DNA of 64,000 nucleotides, taken from positions 1-64,000 of the IMG/VR virus record IMGVR_UViG_3300044613_001789. The stretch is one strand, 5' to 3'. Below, piece by piece: positions 28,478-36,221 of the stretch (position 1 is the first letter of the stretch; the number at the start of each line of letters is the position of its first letter). Origin of the DNA: a virus. Position numbers and translations under genes: made by a program. The notes under the pieces were generated by a model that had not been told where the DNA came from, did no database searches, and was given only the letters and a program-made list of their open reading frames with translations.

Positions 28478-29842
28478 ATGGCCGATACAATTCGAACCAA
28501 ACGGGGCACCACAAGTGCCTGGAATGCTGCTAATCCAGTGCTCGCCTTGGGCGAGCAGGGGTATGATACGACTACCAAGCAAATGAAAATTGGGGATGGG
28601 GTGACGGCTTGGAATTCGTTGGCGTACTTGGACATATCGGCAACGAATCTAACGACTGGTACGCTACCTGATGCTAGGTTGTCGGCAAAGGTTAAATCCC
28701 TGGCTGACCTAGCAACACCAGCATCGACTAGCCTGCTTGCGATGAATGCGAGTGGGGCTTTGGTTGCTGGTGAGAGTGTCGGCATGAACACCGAAGCTGC
28801 TGGCGTAACCGTTTTAGATATTGGCCTTGCTACTTCAGGATGGCCATCTTTTAAACACATTTTGCAATCGATTGCAAATGATGGTGCACCGGGAACATTT
28901 AATCACATCTACGCTATCGGACTCAATACGAGCGTTGAATCCTTTCACGGCAACACAATACCGGGAAAACCGACGGCTATACTTGCTTTCGAAAGCAACT
29001 ACCCCGATGTTGACGGGCTTGGCCCTGAAATGTATATGGAGTTTGCAAACCTCCAACGACCGTTTTACGCTCGCTCAATCTTCGATCCTGCAACCACAAC
29101 TATCGCGGCAGGAAGCAACGGAGCATCGCTCCCTCAATCAACAATCAATGTTGCTTCGACAACGAAGTTTCCGCAGTACGGATGGATAAAGATCGGTTCA
29201 AACACGATTGAGTACACAGGAAAGACATCGACTAGTTTTACGGGTTGCACTGGAGGTACTGGATCGCTTGCAACTGGAAACGCTGTCGAGAGTTTGTTTC
29301 GCGATAACTCAACAGTGCACATTGATATTGGCACTGACGGCCAGGGTTCGTTTTCTCTTTTTGCAGGAAAGCTAAATCCTTCGAAACTAGCATACGCTCC
29401 TCAGTCTGGAGGCTTTTTCTTTCGCGATAACGTATCGCTCCAAAGTGGTGGCGTTTTGGTGCTTTCGGCTGCTTCGATTCCTGTACTGAACGCTAATGGT
29501 TCAAGCTATTCTCCTGCTCGTCGGTACTACTCTGAAGACTTTGCCGGCGACTCGACAATCACAATCACTGCTGATTTCGTTGACGTATTTCGTGCTCGGA
29601 TCACAACTTCTGGTACACCGATCTTCGCTGCACCAACCAATCCAACAACCGGCCAAGAACTTACGATCATACTGTCGAATCGATTCGGTGGCACGACGAT
29701 CAGTGGGCCAACTTGGGATGCAGTTTTTAAGATGGCTGCGTGGGGGACTAATCCAAGCCCTGGTGCGAATCGGAAGATAACGTTTGTTTATGACGGAACG
29801 AATTGGACTGAGATATCGAGATCGGAGTTGATTGCAAACTAA
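28478..29842 (+). CDS. Tail fibre with Mtd-type N-terminal domain
   Basis: 454 residues. The N-terminus RTKRGTTSAWNAANPVLALG, then GYDTTTKQMKIGDGVTAWN is the trimerising head-binding module found in many fibres (major tropism determinant N-terminal type). The middle and C-terminal parts are beta-rich and Ser/Thr/Gly-rich, ending with a small domain (GRIDSV-free, ITFVYDGTNWTEISRSEL) common at fibre tips. Probably a receptor-binding or neck fibre. It has its own terminator-promoter upstream. Confidence 0.75.
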   Translation: MADTIRTKRGTTSAWNAANPVLALGEQGYDTTTKQMKIGDGVTAWNSLAYLDISATNLTTGTLPDARLSAKVKSLADLATPASTSLLAMNASGALVAGESVGMNTEAAGVTVLDIGLATSGWPSFKHILQSIANDGAPGTFNHIYAIGLNTSVESFHGNTIPGKPTAILAFESNYPDVDGLGPEMYMEFANLQRPFYARSIFDPATTTIAAGSNGASLPQSTINVASTTKFPQYGWIKIGSNTIEYTGKTSTSFTGCTGGTGSLATGNAVESLFRDNSTVHIDIGTDGQGSFSLFAGKLNPSKLAYAPQSGGFFFRDNVSLQSGGVLVLSAASIPVLNANGSSYSPARRYYSEDFAGDSTITITADFVDVFRARITTSGTPIFAAPTNPTTGQELTIILSNRFGGTTISGPTWDAVFKMAAWGTNPSPGANRKITFVYDGTNWTEISRSELIAN

Positions 29843-29894
29843 TGTCAACCCTCACAGACCTAGCAGACCGAACTAACTAAACACGGAACAAACT

Positions 29895-30050
29895 ATGGCT
29901 TGGACATCATCAGACCCGGAAACAAATCAACTACTTTCTGCTTTGCCAATCGACCTCGCAGATGTTGCTACGTCTGATGATACCCCCCCCGTACTCAAAG
30001 GTACTTCCATGCACAAGACAAGACCAATCGCGACCGAAGGCCGACCGTAG
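29895..30050 (+). CDS. Possible small protein (51 aa)
   Basis: ATG at 29895 to TAG at 30050: MAWTSSDPETNQLLSALPID... then LADVATSDDTPPVLKG. The frame crosses a run of eight C (29983-29990), where a one-base length change would switch frame. No RBS of note. The call is tentative. Confidence 0.35.
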   Translation: MAWTSSDPETNQLLSALPIDLADVATSDDTPPVLKGTSMHKTRPIATEGRP

Positions 30051-30062
30051 CCAAAACCCCCT

Positions 30063-30086
30063 CTACGCCTAGGGCGTAGCTATAAT
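30063..30086 (+). promoter_or_regulatory. -10 box with adjacent palindrome upstream of the lysis group
   Basis: TATAAT at 30081-30086 is directly preceded by the palindrome CTACGCC-TAG-GGCGTAG (30063-30079), which occupies the -35/spacer space. This could be an operator or simply a hairpin. The leader to the ATG at 30131 would be about 40 nt. Confidence 0.45.
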
Positions 30087-30130
30087 AGTATACGTTTCCA
30101 ATTCCACCCTCTAGCCTTCTCAAAAGTATT

Positions 30131-30328
30131 ATGGCAAAAGAAGTAGTAGAAAAAGCCCCGAAGCGAAAGTTTGAACTCCTCGGTGGTTTGCACCACGTTG
30201 GAGATAAAACTTTCAAAGCTCCCGCAGTGGTCGAAAGCGACGATGACCTCGTCAAGATTTACGGACCTGAGAAGTTCCGCGAAGCCTTCGCACCCGTAGT
30301 GTCGGAGCCGGTAAAGGAACCCAGCTAA
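30131..30328 (+). CDS. Conserved small phage protein (65 aa)
   Basis: The product MAKEVVEKAPKRKFELLGGL..., ending SEPVKEPS, contains KTFKAPAVVESDDDLVKIYG, a pattern of short proteins often found beside phage head or lysis genes. It starts the small rightward group 30131-32781 and shares its last base with the next start codon. Unknown function. Confidence 0.6.
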   Translation: MAKEVVEKAPKRKFELLGGLHHVGDKTFKAPAVVESDDDLVKIYGPEKFREAFAPVVSEPVKEPS

Positions 30329-30603
30329 TGTTTTTCGGTCGCAGAGCCAACAGGCTATCCAATTCCGAGCGCCTCCTAGCAGTTCGCGTAGGGCGAGAAA
30401 AGCTAGCCGCTGCCGGCGGAAATAGCGTCGAATTCGAAAGGCTTGTGAAATCAGATGCTCGGACACAAGCAATTGATCCGGCATTAGTCGCACTGTTCAT
30501 TCAGATAGCGATAGCTGTGTTTAAGTATTACATGAGTCGTAACGCCTCAGCATCGGCTATTGCCGATGAGACAGATGCTCAACTTTTGAAAAAGGTAACC
30601 TAA
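30328..30603 (+). CDS. Small membrane protein (91 aa)
   Basis: Basic N-terminus (MFFGRRANRLSNSERLLAVR), then a hydrophobic helix ALVALFIQIAIAVFKYYM near residues 54-71. The first gene in a series of three single-span proteins preceding the papain-like protease. A holin or pinholin role is possible but unproven. Confidence 0.55.
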   Translation: MFFGRRANRLSNSERLLAVRVGREKLAAAGGNSVEFERLVKSDARTQAIDPALVALFIQIAIAVFKYYMSRNASASAIADETDAQLLKKVT

Positions 30604-30606
30604 GCT

Positions 30607-30930
30607 ATGGATTTACAGCAAATCATCACATGGGCAGGCGGATTGTTGATAGGCACCGGTGTTGTGTGGACCGCTTGGCGGTACATTCAACCGTTGCTTC
30701 CGGCCAACAAAGACCGAGATGCGACCATCGAGAAACTTATCCAAACCGTCAATCGCCTTACAGAAGACCCAACCGCCCCCGATGTCATCTCGGTCCCTGA
30801 CCGAGCTACAGCCTTGGCTTACTGCGAAGCGATTCTCCGTCACCTAGAAAAGAAACCTGACCCCAAGAAAGGCGTAGACGCCTTGATTGTTGTCATGTCC
30901 CAAATAGCGGCTCCCGCTCCGAAGGAGTAA
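30607..30930 (+). CDS. N-anchored membrane protein, holin candidate
   Basis: 107 residues, with an N-terminal transmembrane helix (ITWAGGLLIGTGVVWTAWRY) and a charged cytoplasmic-type C-terminal domain ending KKPDPKKGVDALIVV. The topology and place before a lytic-type protease suggest a holin or accessory lysis protein. This is inference from context. Confidence 0.5.
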   Translation: MDLQQIITWAGGLLIGTGVVWTAWRYIQPLLPANKDRDATIEKLIQTVNRLTEDPTAPDVISVPDRATALAYCEAILRHLEKKPDPKKGVDALIVVMSQIAAPAPKE

Positions 30931-30935
30931 TTGCC

Positions 30936-31319
30936 GTGAAAGAGTTATTCCCGAAAGGGGCTATGATACTAGGTGGTCTGTTGTTGATAGCGGCAGGCCG
31001 CTTTCCTGCGACTGGGCCTAGTGGTCCCGTAGCTGCATTCAAAGATCAGACGTTGTTTGTGCTCTACGAGAAACAAACACCAACGGTCGATCAAGTGATT
31101 GCTATCCGAGGAGCAAAGGATTTCGTTTCCTCTGCCGGATTTGCTGGTTATTTATTGATCGACGACGATAACGCCGCTTTCAGCGGTCTAATTAACAAAG
31201 CCAAGGAAAGGGGCGTAGAGCCTCCATTTTTGGCTGCCGGAAAGCCGGAAGCCGGGAAGATCAAAGAGTTTAAGAAAGTAGTGCCGTGGAAAACTGGATT
31301 CGAGGATATCCTGAAATGA
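30936..31319 (+). CDS. Membrane-anchored protein before the protease
   Basis: 127 residues. A short transmembrane or signal-anchor segment (GAMILGGLLLIAAGRF) is followed by a domain with alternating strands and helices (QTLFVLYEKQTPTVDQVI ... AGYLLIDDDNAAFSGLI) resembling a thioredoxin-like or small alpha/beta fold without CxxC. Its stop overlaps the protease start as ATGA. Confidence 0.55.
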   Translation: MKELFPKGAMILGGLLLIAAGRFPATGPSGPVAAFKDQTLFVLYEKQTPTVDQVIAIRGAKDFVSSAGFAGYLLIDDDNAAFSGLINKAKERGVEPPFLAAGKPEAGKIKEFKKVVPWKTGFEDILK

Positions 31320-32230
31320 ACGACGAACAAGAACCATTGCAATTGTTCGACGGTGCTGCTGTCGGCACCGGGCTTCTTATGCCCACTGCCGAGGCTGTCA
31401 AGGAATCCCTCAAAGCAGAGGAATACCCGGAAGACTGGTTCCTCGAAGATAAGGACATCGAAAAGTCGCTCAAAGGCGACACATACAAGACTTTTCGCAG
31501 AATGCGAAGTGGTTTAATCATTAACCAAGGGTCAATCGGTAAATGCAATGCAAGTGCAGTTGTGGCTGCTATGCATAACACCCGTATGCGTGACGGTATG
31601 ACCGGCACCTTGTTTGCTGATAGCCACCTCTACATGAATATTAATCGAGGCGTAGACGGAGGCTCTCAGTTAGTAGACGCATTGCATTGGTTGACATCCA
31701 AGGGCGTATCTCCCGTCAATCTGCAAGTCAACGGTCGTGTGGTCAAGTTCCCTCTGACGGCTTTTAGCCGTCGCCAAGTCGCTCCAGCGGTCCTACAAGC
31801 AGCGGACGCCGCTGCTCCGACCTTTCAGACCTGGGAGCCGTATCGCGTGCCTGTAAGCTCTTACGAGCGGTTTAACAGGGCCGTAGCATCGGCCTTAGCC
31901 AGAGATCACCAAATTATCATCGCGTTACACGCGAGCAATGCCTTTATGTCGTTAGATAGCAAAGGTTACATTCGCCAAGGTCAAGGATACGGGAACCATG
32001 CCCTAGTCGCACATAGTGCGAAGTGGGTAGGTTCCAAGGACGATCTCGTCCATCCTGACATCCAGAACTCTTGGGGGCCGGCTAAGAATCCAGATCTAGG
32101 CCGCGTTGGCGGCCAAGGATGGGGCGAAGACGGATTCGGAAAAATCACGATGCGCAGCTTGTGGCAATGTGCCAAAACCCACGTATTCTGGGTCTACACT
32201 GGCTCCAAATTCAATCCAGGTGCCGCATGA
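31316..32230 (+). CDS. Papain-like (C1-type) cysteine protease
   Basis: The ATG at 31316 overlaps the upstream stop (ATGA), giving 304 residues. The C1-type catalytic set is visible in order: Gln71 and Cys77 in NQGSIGKCNASAVV, His228 in GYGNHALVAHS, and Asn251 in DIQNSWGP. No signal peptide. The gene follows three small membrane proteins and is coupled to a thioredoxin-like lipoprotein. It may be a lysis enzyme acting on a protein-rich cell envelope, or a virion maturation or anti-host protease. Identity as a papain-fold protease is well supported, its role is inferred. Confidence 0.75.
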   Translation: MNDEQEPLQLFDGAAVGTGLLMPTAEAVKESLKAEEYPEDWFLEDKDIEKSLKGDTYKTFRRMRSGLIINQGSIGKCNASAVVAAMHNTRMRDGMTGTLFADSHLYMNINRGVDGGSQLVDALHWLTSKGVSPVNLQVNGRVVKFPLTAFSRRQVAPAVLQAADAAAPTFQTWEPYRVPVSSYERFNRAVASALARDHQIIIALHASNAFMSLDSKGYIRQGQGYGNHALVAHSAKWVGSKDDLVHPDIQNSWGPAKNPDLGRVGGQGWGEDGFGKITMRSLWQCAKTHVFWVYTGSKFNPGAA

Positions 32231-32781
32231 AATATTTGCTACTTTTCCTTTGTCTGCTGTCGGTAGGATGCATTCCTGTTGTTGCCGACAACCCGCTCGT
32301 CCTAGACGAGCCTATTGTTCTGACTTCCGATACGCTGGTTGCTCCTGAAGTTACCCCGCAAGTTACCCCGCAAGTGGAGCCGCCTAAATCCAAAGTAGAG
32401 CCGGTAGTCGTTAAGCCTGCTTACCGTTGGACGTATCCGGGCGACCTGGGTACACATCTACGAAGTGTACACGGAGTAGATGTAATCGGTATGTCGCGAA
32501 GCGAGATGCTGCAAATACACGACGATCTCCACAATTCGCAGCTAGCAGTAAAAGCCCCGGCAGCCGAGGAATATATCGTCATCCAGTATACAATAGACTC
32601 TTGCGGTTGGTGTAAGTATGACGAGAAGAACATATTCCCTAAGTGGGCAGCCCATGGGTGGAAGTTCCAAAAAGTCAACGAAACAGCTAACCCGCGAGGC
32701 GTTTACCCTCGCTATGAGATCCGGTGGGTAGGCGGTAAGACGGCGACACACTCAGGCTCTTTGAGCACCTGGAAGAACTAA
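32227..32781 (+). CDS. Lipoprotein with thioredoxin-like CxxC domain
   Basis: ATGA-coupled to the protease gene. The N-terminus MKYLLLFLCLLSVGC is a lipoprotein-type signal with Cys15 as the likely lipidated residue (lipobox slightly atypical). A Pro/Val linker follows with a duplicated VTPQ. Residues about 114-170 look like a thioredoxin fold: YIVIQYTIDSCGWCKYDE with Cys126-x-x-Cys129, then GWKFQKVNE. It would act outside the cytoplasm in thiol-disulfide exchange, possibly keeping the neighbouring cysteine protease reduced. Confidence 0.7.
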   Translation: MKYLLLFLCLLSVGCIPVVADNPLVLDEPIVLTSDTLVAPEVTPQVTPQVEPPKSKVEPVVVKPAYRWTYPGDLGTHLRSVHGVDVIGMSRSEMLQIHDDLHNSQLAVKAPAAEEYIVIQYTIDSCGWCKYDEKNIFPKWAAHGWKFQKVNETANPRGVYPRYEIRWVGGKTATHSGSLSTWKN

Positions 32782-33173
32782 TGCCAGCAACGACAACCGA
32801 AGAAGCAGTACAAAGAATCATCCAATACGATGCGTCCGTCATCCCTGACGTACAGCCGTTTATTGATGATGCTATTTTGATTGTGAATGCGGTTATCGGC
32901 ACAAGTTCATCGCTGTCGGATGCCCAGTTGGAATTGGTAGTTCGCTACATTGCGGCCCACCTTATGGCGGTTACCGACGTTCGGGTATCGATGGAACAGG
33001 TCAAGAGTCTGATGGTGCGGTACAACCAGCACCTAGACAAAGGCTTAGGGATCACGACTTACGGCACCACGGCTATGTTGCTGGATACCACCGGCAAGCT
33101 AGCAGCTTGGAATAACCGAGTTATTACAGGCGGGGGCATGAAGCAATTCTTCTGGGCAGGAGAAGCATCGTAA
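32781..33173 (+). CDS. Head-tail connector (adaptor), DUF4054-like
   Basis: A 130-residue helical protein sharing one base with the upstream stop. The pattern of N-terminal helices with DAQLELVVRYIAAHLMA, then a long helix SMEQVKSLMVRYNQHLDKG and a C-terminal small-residue tail, is that of gp6/DUF4054-type adaptors. It is expected to sit under the portal ring. Followed by the other connector genes. Confidence 0.65.
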   Translation: MPATTTEEAVQRIIQYDASVIPDVQPFIDDAILIVNAVIGTSSSLSDAQLELVVRYIAAHLMAVTDVRVSMEQVKSLMVRYNQHLDKGLGITTYGTTAMLLDTTGKLAAWNNRVITGGGMKQFFWAGEAS

Positions 33174-33641
33174 ATGCAAATTATCAAAACCGTTCAAAAG
33201 GATAGTCTTGTCTACTGGCCGTATGCCGGTGCTGATATGTACGGGCAACCGATCTACGGCGCTCCGGTCGTCATCAAATGCCGATGGGACGAATGCTTGA
33301 AACAAGTATTCGACGCTGACGGTTCCCCGGTATTCTCTAAGATTGAACTTATAACCCAGATTCGGTTAGCACCGAAAGGATTAATCAAGAAGGGCAAAAC
33401 GATTCCGGTAGACGATTCCGGCTACAACGGTGAAACCCCCAGCTCCGTCATGGACGGAGACGTGTTAGACGGAGGCGGCCCTGGCGACCCGTCTACTGCT
33501 ACTTATGACGGCGGGGAGCCGGACACGATAGTCTACGCATACAACCCGAGAAACCATCCCGATGTTTTTGAGATCATAGCAGTGGAGGTTACGCCGATGC
33601 TACGACGACGAAACGTAACATTATTTGAGGCATACGCATGA
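33174..33641 (+). CDS. Head closure/connector protein
   Basis: 155 residues starting 1 bp after the adaptor stop. Begins with the strand-rich QIIKTVQKDSLVYWPYAG, has an acidic Gly/Asp-rich loop (MDGDVLDGGGPGDPS) and ends with EIIAVEVTPMLRRRNVTLFE. This is the usual position and character of the head-closure (stopper) protein. Identification by position. Confidence 0.55.
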   Translation: MQIIKTVQKDSLVYWPYAGADMYGQPIYGAPVVIKCRWDECLKQVFDADGSPVFSKIELITQIRLAPKGLIKKGKTIPVDDSGYNGETPSSVMDGDVLDGGGPGDPSTATYDGGEPDTIVYAYNPRNHPDVFEIIAVEVTPMLRRRNVTLFEAYA

Positions 33642-34297
33642 CATGGCTAAATCAACTAAAAGGATGCGACGATCTCAAAGCGTTTCTTCATCATATGTCT
33701 GTCTGCGTCATTGTGTCAAAACCAGGCGGAGCCATTTTGTGGACAAACAAGGCATTTGAAGAATGGAGTGGTTATTCCTCCGAGGAGTTACAAAGAGCAG
33801 GCTGGAAACAAATAGTCGTATCCGGCGCTGATTTTGACCGTGATCCGGATGCCTCAGAACAATGGGAAGCATATTCCCCAATATACAGTATACGGACACG
33901 ATACAACAGAAAAGATGCATCGCCTTGTTGGGGTACTCTAACCGCTATGCGGTTCCCTCCGATAGGTGACATTGAGTTTTGTGTGTGTACGTGGATTCCT
34001 CATCAAGAAACAACCAATGCGGCGTTAGACACCGCTTTGGCCGCCATCCAGAAATCAGAGAAAGCCACCAAAGAACTAAGTGATTCATTCGCCGCCTACT
34101 CGCAAATAAGCACGGAGCAACGATTTATCGTGACCGCTACAGAACTAGCTAAGAAGTACCCGAAAGTTACGTGGGCTATCATAGCTTTCGGTTTCGGATT
34201 GTTTGGGTTGAACAATGCTCTAGAGATCCTCAAAACCATCCATTTAGTGCCACCTGTCGTCACTTTGACGGCACCGACTATCCCCCAATCACCATGA
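33638..34297 (+). CDS. PAS-domain membrane protein
   Basis: 219 residues, ATGA-coupled at both ends to connector genes. Residues about 14-120 have the PAS pattern: SVCVIVSKPGGAILWTNKAF, EEWSGYSSEELQRAGW, a Trp-rich strand and a closing IEFCVCTWI. A helical linker (125-165, coiled-coil-like) and one transmembrane helix (AIIAFGFGLFGLNNA, about 178-196) follow. It has no kinase or cyclase domain. It could sense redox, light or a ligand at the host membrane, but any role is unknown. PAS is an unexpected domain among head-tail connector genes. Confidence 0.65.
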   Translation: MTWLNQLKGCDDLKAFLHHMSVCVIVSKPGGAILWTNKAFEEWSGYSSEELQRAGWKQIVVSGADFDRDPDASEQWEAYSPIYSIRTRYNRKDASPCWGTLTAMRFPPIGDIEFCVCTWIPHQETTNAALDTALAAIQKSEKATKELSDSFAAYSQISTEQRFIVTATELAKKYPKVTWAIIAFGFGLFGLNNALEILKTIHLVPPVVTLTAPTIPQSP

Positions 34298-34683
34298 AAA
34301 TAAAAGCCAAGGTCGAGGGTATTAAGGAGCTGCGAGCAGCTCTGGCAAAATACAACAAAGACTCGGCTAAGGCATACCGGGAAGGGCTAGCTATCGTAGC
34401 TAGGGAATTGCTCCGCAATGCCCAGTTCAATACTCCAGTGGATACCGGAGCCCTCAAGGCGTCCGGGCAGTGGTGGATTATGGGTTCTGGGTGGAATTCA
34501 GTAGCCGTAGTCGGCTTTGGTAACCCGGTAACTGGCTTTGTGAAGAATGGACGCCCCCGCGTCCCTGCGGACTATGCGGTTTTCCAGCACGATCTCCCGT
34601 ATGAGCGAAAATATCTAGAAGAGGCCGTAAACGACATCGAAGACAGAGCAACCACCCTTTTCTGGCAAATTCTAGCAGTATGA
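34294..34683 (+). CDS. Tail completion/neck protein, HK97 gp10-like
   Basis: The ATG at 34294 gives 129 residues and an ATGA overlap with the PAS gene. The pattern is that of the HK97 gp10 family: a helical N-terminal part (GIKELRAALAKYNKDSAKAY), then ELLRNAQFNTPVDTGALKAS, a GF-containing beta part and YERKYLEEAVND. It joins head and tail or completes the tail. Confidence 0.7.
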   Translation: MKIKAKVEGIKELRAALAKYNKDSAKAYREGLAIVARELLRNAQFNTPVDTGALKASGQWWIMGSGWNSVAVVGFGNPVTGFVKNGRPRVPADYAVFQHDLPYERKYLEEAVNDIEDRATTLFWQILAV

Positions 34684-35075
34684 CAATTCGCACCCCAGCG
34701 GAAGTATTCCGCTCCGTAATTCTGACTAGAGCCACCCAATTGGGATATACGGTTTACGTCAACCACATGCAGGATACCCCCGACAAAGCCATTGTCGTCG
34801 TAGACGAAAGGGGGCTCCTCGACCAACGCACTCTCAGAGACACACAAACGGCCCAGGATCGCGTCGAAGTCCAGGTACGTGCCCAGAGCCACGTTGACGC
34901 CGGGAACGTGTTACCGACGCTCTGGGAAGACGTATTGAGGCACGTTTCCGCCACGTCCACTTATGGCGGAATCGTGCAATGTATCACGAAAGCTAATACA
35001 ATGGGATGCATGGGGCAAGAGCCGCAAACTCGCCGTTGGCGATTCAATCAAGCGTTTTTCATGGTGATATCTTAG
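34680..35075 (+). CDS. Tail terminator-like protein
   Basis: 131 residues, ATGA-coupled. Begins with RTPAEVFRSVILTRATQLGY, then strand-forming VYVNHMQDTPDKAIVVVDE and DRVEVQVRAQSHVDAGNVLP, characteristic of the tail-terminator proteins located between the neck gene and the tail tube. Identification by order and pattern. Confidence 0.6.
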   Translation: MTIRTPAEVFRSVILTRATQLGYTVYVNHMQDTPDKAIVVVDERGLLDQRTLRDTQTAQDRVEVQVRAQSHVDAGNVLPTLWEDVLRHVSATSTYGGIVQCITKANTMGCMGQEPQTRRWRFNQAFFMVIS

Positions 35076-35076
35076 T

Positions 35077-35532
35077 ATGTCGAACACAATCCTTCGTAAC
35101 GGCCATCGTACCTTAATCGAAATCGTCGGTTTGACTGCCCGATTCGAAGAAGTTTCGCTCAACCCATTCGGGATTGAGGCGGACGATTCGGTCGAACAGA
35201 CCAACATGCGAACGAACAACTGGCGAGGATTCCTCGGCGGTGCTCTTTTGACTGCGACCGAAATGTCGGTCAAGGTGCATTACGCACCCGGTGCTATCGA
35301 GCAAATAGTTCCAATTCTACGAACTAATCGCGCCGTCCGAGTGATTTTCCCAGACGGTGCTAACGTACTCGTCTATGCCATCGTCCAGTCGTTCGTCCCA
35401 GACGAACACACAACCAACGAAAAGCCAACGGCTACGTTGACCTTACGTCCGTCCAACCTCACAACCAGCAACCCACCTGCCGAAATTGGACCTGTTTACG
35501 CTACCGGAACTACAACAACTGTAGCTCCGTAA
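35077..35532 (+). CDS. Major tail tube protein
   Basis: 151 residues, beta-rich, with LRNGHRTLIEIVGLTARFEE near the N-terminus and an Ala/Thr-rich C-terminal tail ending ATGTTTTVAP. It lies between the terminator-like gene and the frameshifted chaperone pair, the standard place for the tail tube subunit. Confidence 0.7.
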   Translation: MSNTILRNGHRTLIEIVGLTARFEEVSLNPFGIEADDSVEQTNMRTNNWRGFLGGALLTATEMSVKVHYAPGAIEQIVPILRTNRAVRVIFPDGANVLVYAIVQSFVPDEHTTNEKPTATLTLRPSNLTTSNPPAEIGPVYATGTTTTVAP

Positions 35533-35556
35533 TCTTTTCTCTTTACGGACAGTGTG

Positions 35557-35913
35557 ATGTTAAAGTTTAGTGCTAAGACCAAGTTTGAGGAAGTAACCTT
35601 GGAGAGTGACGCTGGCGAAGTGGTTTACACCATTCACCAGCTTACCGGAGCCCAAGCTGACGACTATAGAGCCGCCCAGGCGGCTAAGTTGAAGTTAGAC
35701 GGTGCCGGTAATGTGATCGAAATCACCGATTTCAAGGGTCAGTTCACAGAGCTTCTCAAGCGATGCGTCAAGGGGCCGGATGGTAAGTTAGTCGAGTTCT
35801 CGACTCTAGGCGGATGGCCTGATGAGACGCTTCAAGGGCTTCACGAAATCGCCTTGAAGATCAATAAGATGAATCAGGACAAAGACGAGGAAGTTGACCC
35901 AAAAAAGTCCTAA
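35557..35913 (+). CDS. Tail assembly chaperone (G-type), zero frame
   Basis: 118 residues from the ATG at 35557; a GTG codon directly upstream is less likely. Acidic, with LTGAQADDYRAAQAAKLKLD and TELLKRCVKGPDGKLVEF. The penultimate codons contain a -1 slippery heptamer. The G-type product coats the tape measure protein before tube polymerisation. Confidence 0.75.
   Translation: MLKFSAKTKFEEVTLESDAGEVVYTIHQLTGAQADDYRAAQAAKLKLDGAGNVIEITDFKGQFTELLKRCVKGPDGKLVEFSTLGGWPDETLQGLHEIALKINKMNQDKDEEVDPKKS
35901..35907 (+). promoter_or_regulatory. Programmed -1 ribosomal frameshift site
   Basis: The heptamer A AAA AAG at 35901-35907, in phase with the chaperone frame (CCA AAA AAG), is a canonical -1 slippery sequence. 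It is two codons before the stop of the zero frame, and the -1 frame is open into the next segment, exactly upstream of the tape measure gene. Confidence 0.85.
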
Positions 35914-36221
35914 GTGACTCAGAGTACCTTTGGTACTACGTGGCACACGAAACAGGCTGTCCAAGTGTCCAAATCCTCAAGGAGTATCTTACTTACGAGG
36001 ATCTGGAAAAATGGATGGCCTATTTTTATAGACGGAAGCAGGAACGCGAAAAGCAGGACTGGTACTTAGCGTCTATTGCTCACATAGTAGCATGTACGAT
36101 GGGTCAGAGTAAAACGAAGATCGAAGACCACTTACTGAAATTCAGCAATGAAACTCCAGCCCCTAACCCCGACGCCTCTAAGGCGATGTGGTTGAAGGCT
36201 CTAGGGATTAAAGAAATATGA
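35907..36221 (+). CDS. Tail assembly chaperone extension (T-type), -1 frame
   Basis: The -1 frame continues after the slippery site as VLSDSEYLWYYVAHETG and further to IKEI, giving a G-T fusion protein. There is a GTG at 35940 but no ribosome-binding site, so translation most likely needs the frameshift. The extension is rich in charged helices (LTYEDLEKWMAYFYRRKQER). It ends 4 bp inside the tape measure gene. Role: binds tape measure and tube subunits during tail assembly. Confidence 0.8.
   Translation, partial: VLSDSEYLWYYVAHETGCPSVQILKEYLTYEDLEKWMAYFYRRKQEREKQDWYLASIAHIVACTMGQSKTKIEDHLLKFSNETPAPNPDASKAMWLKALGIKEI

Noticed and set aside
28478-29842. Diversity-generating retroelement target
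   Set aside because: The fibre has an Mtd-type N-terminal module, but no reverse transcriptase and no template/variable repeat pair is seen in the window.
35940-36221. Independent gene starting at GTG 35940
   Set aside because: No ribosome-binding site; the slippery heptamer and open -1 frame explain its expression as a fusion.
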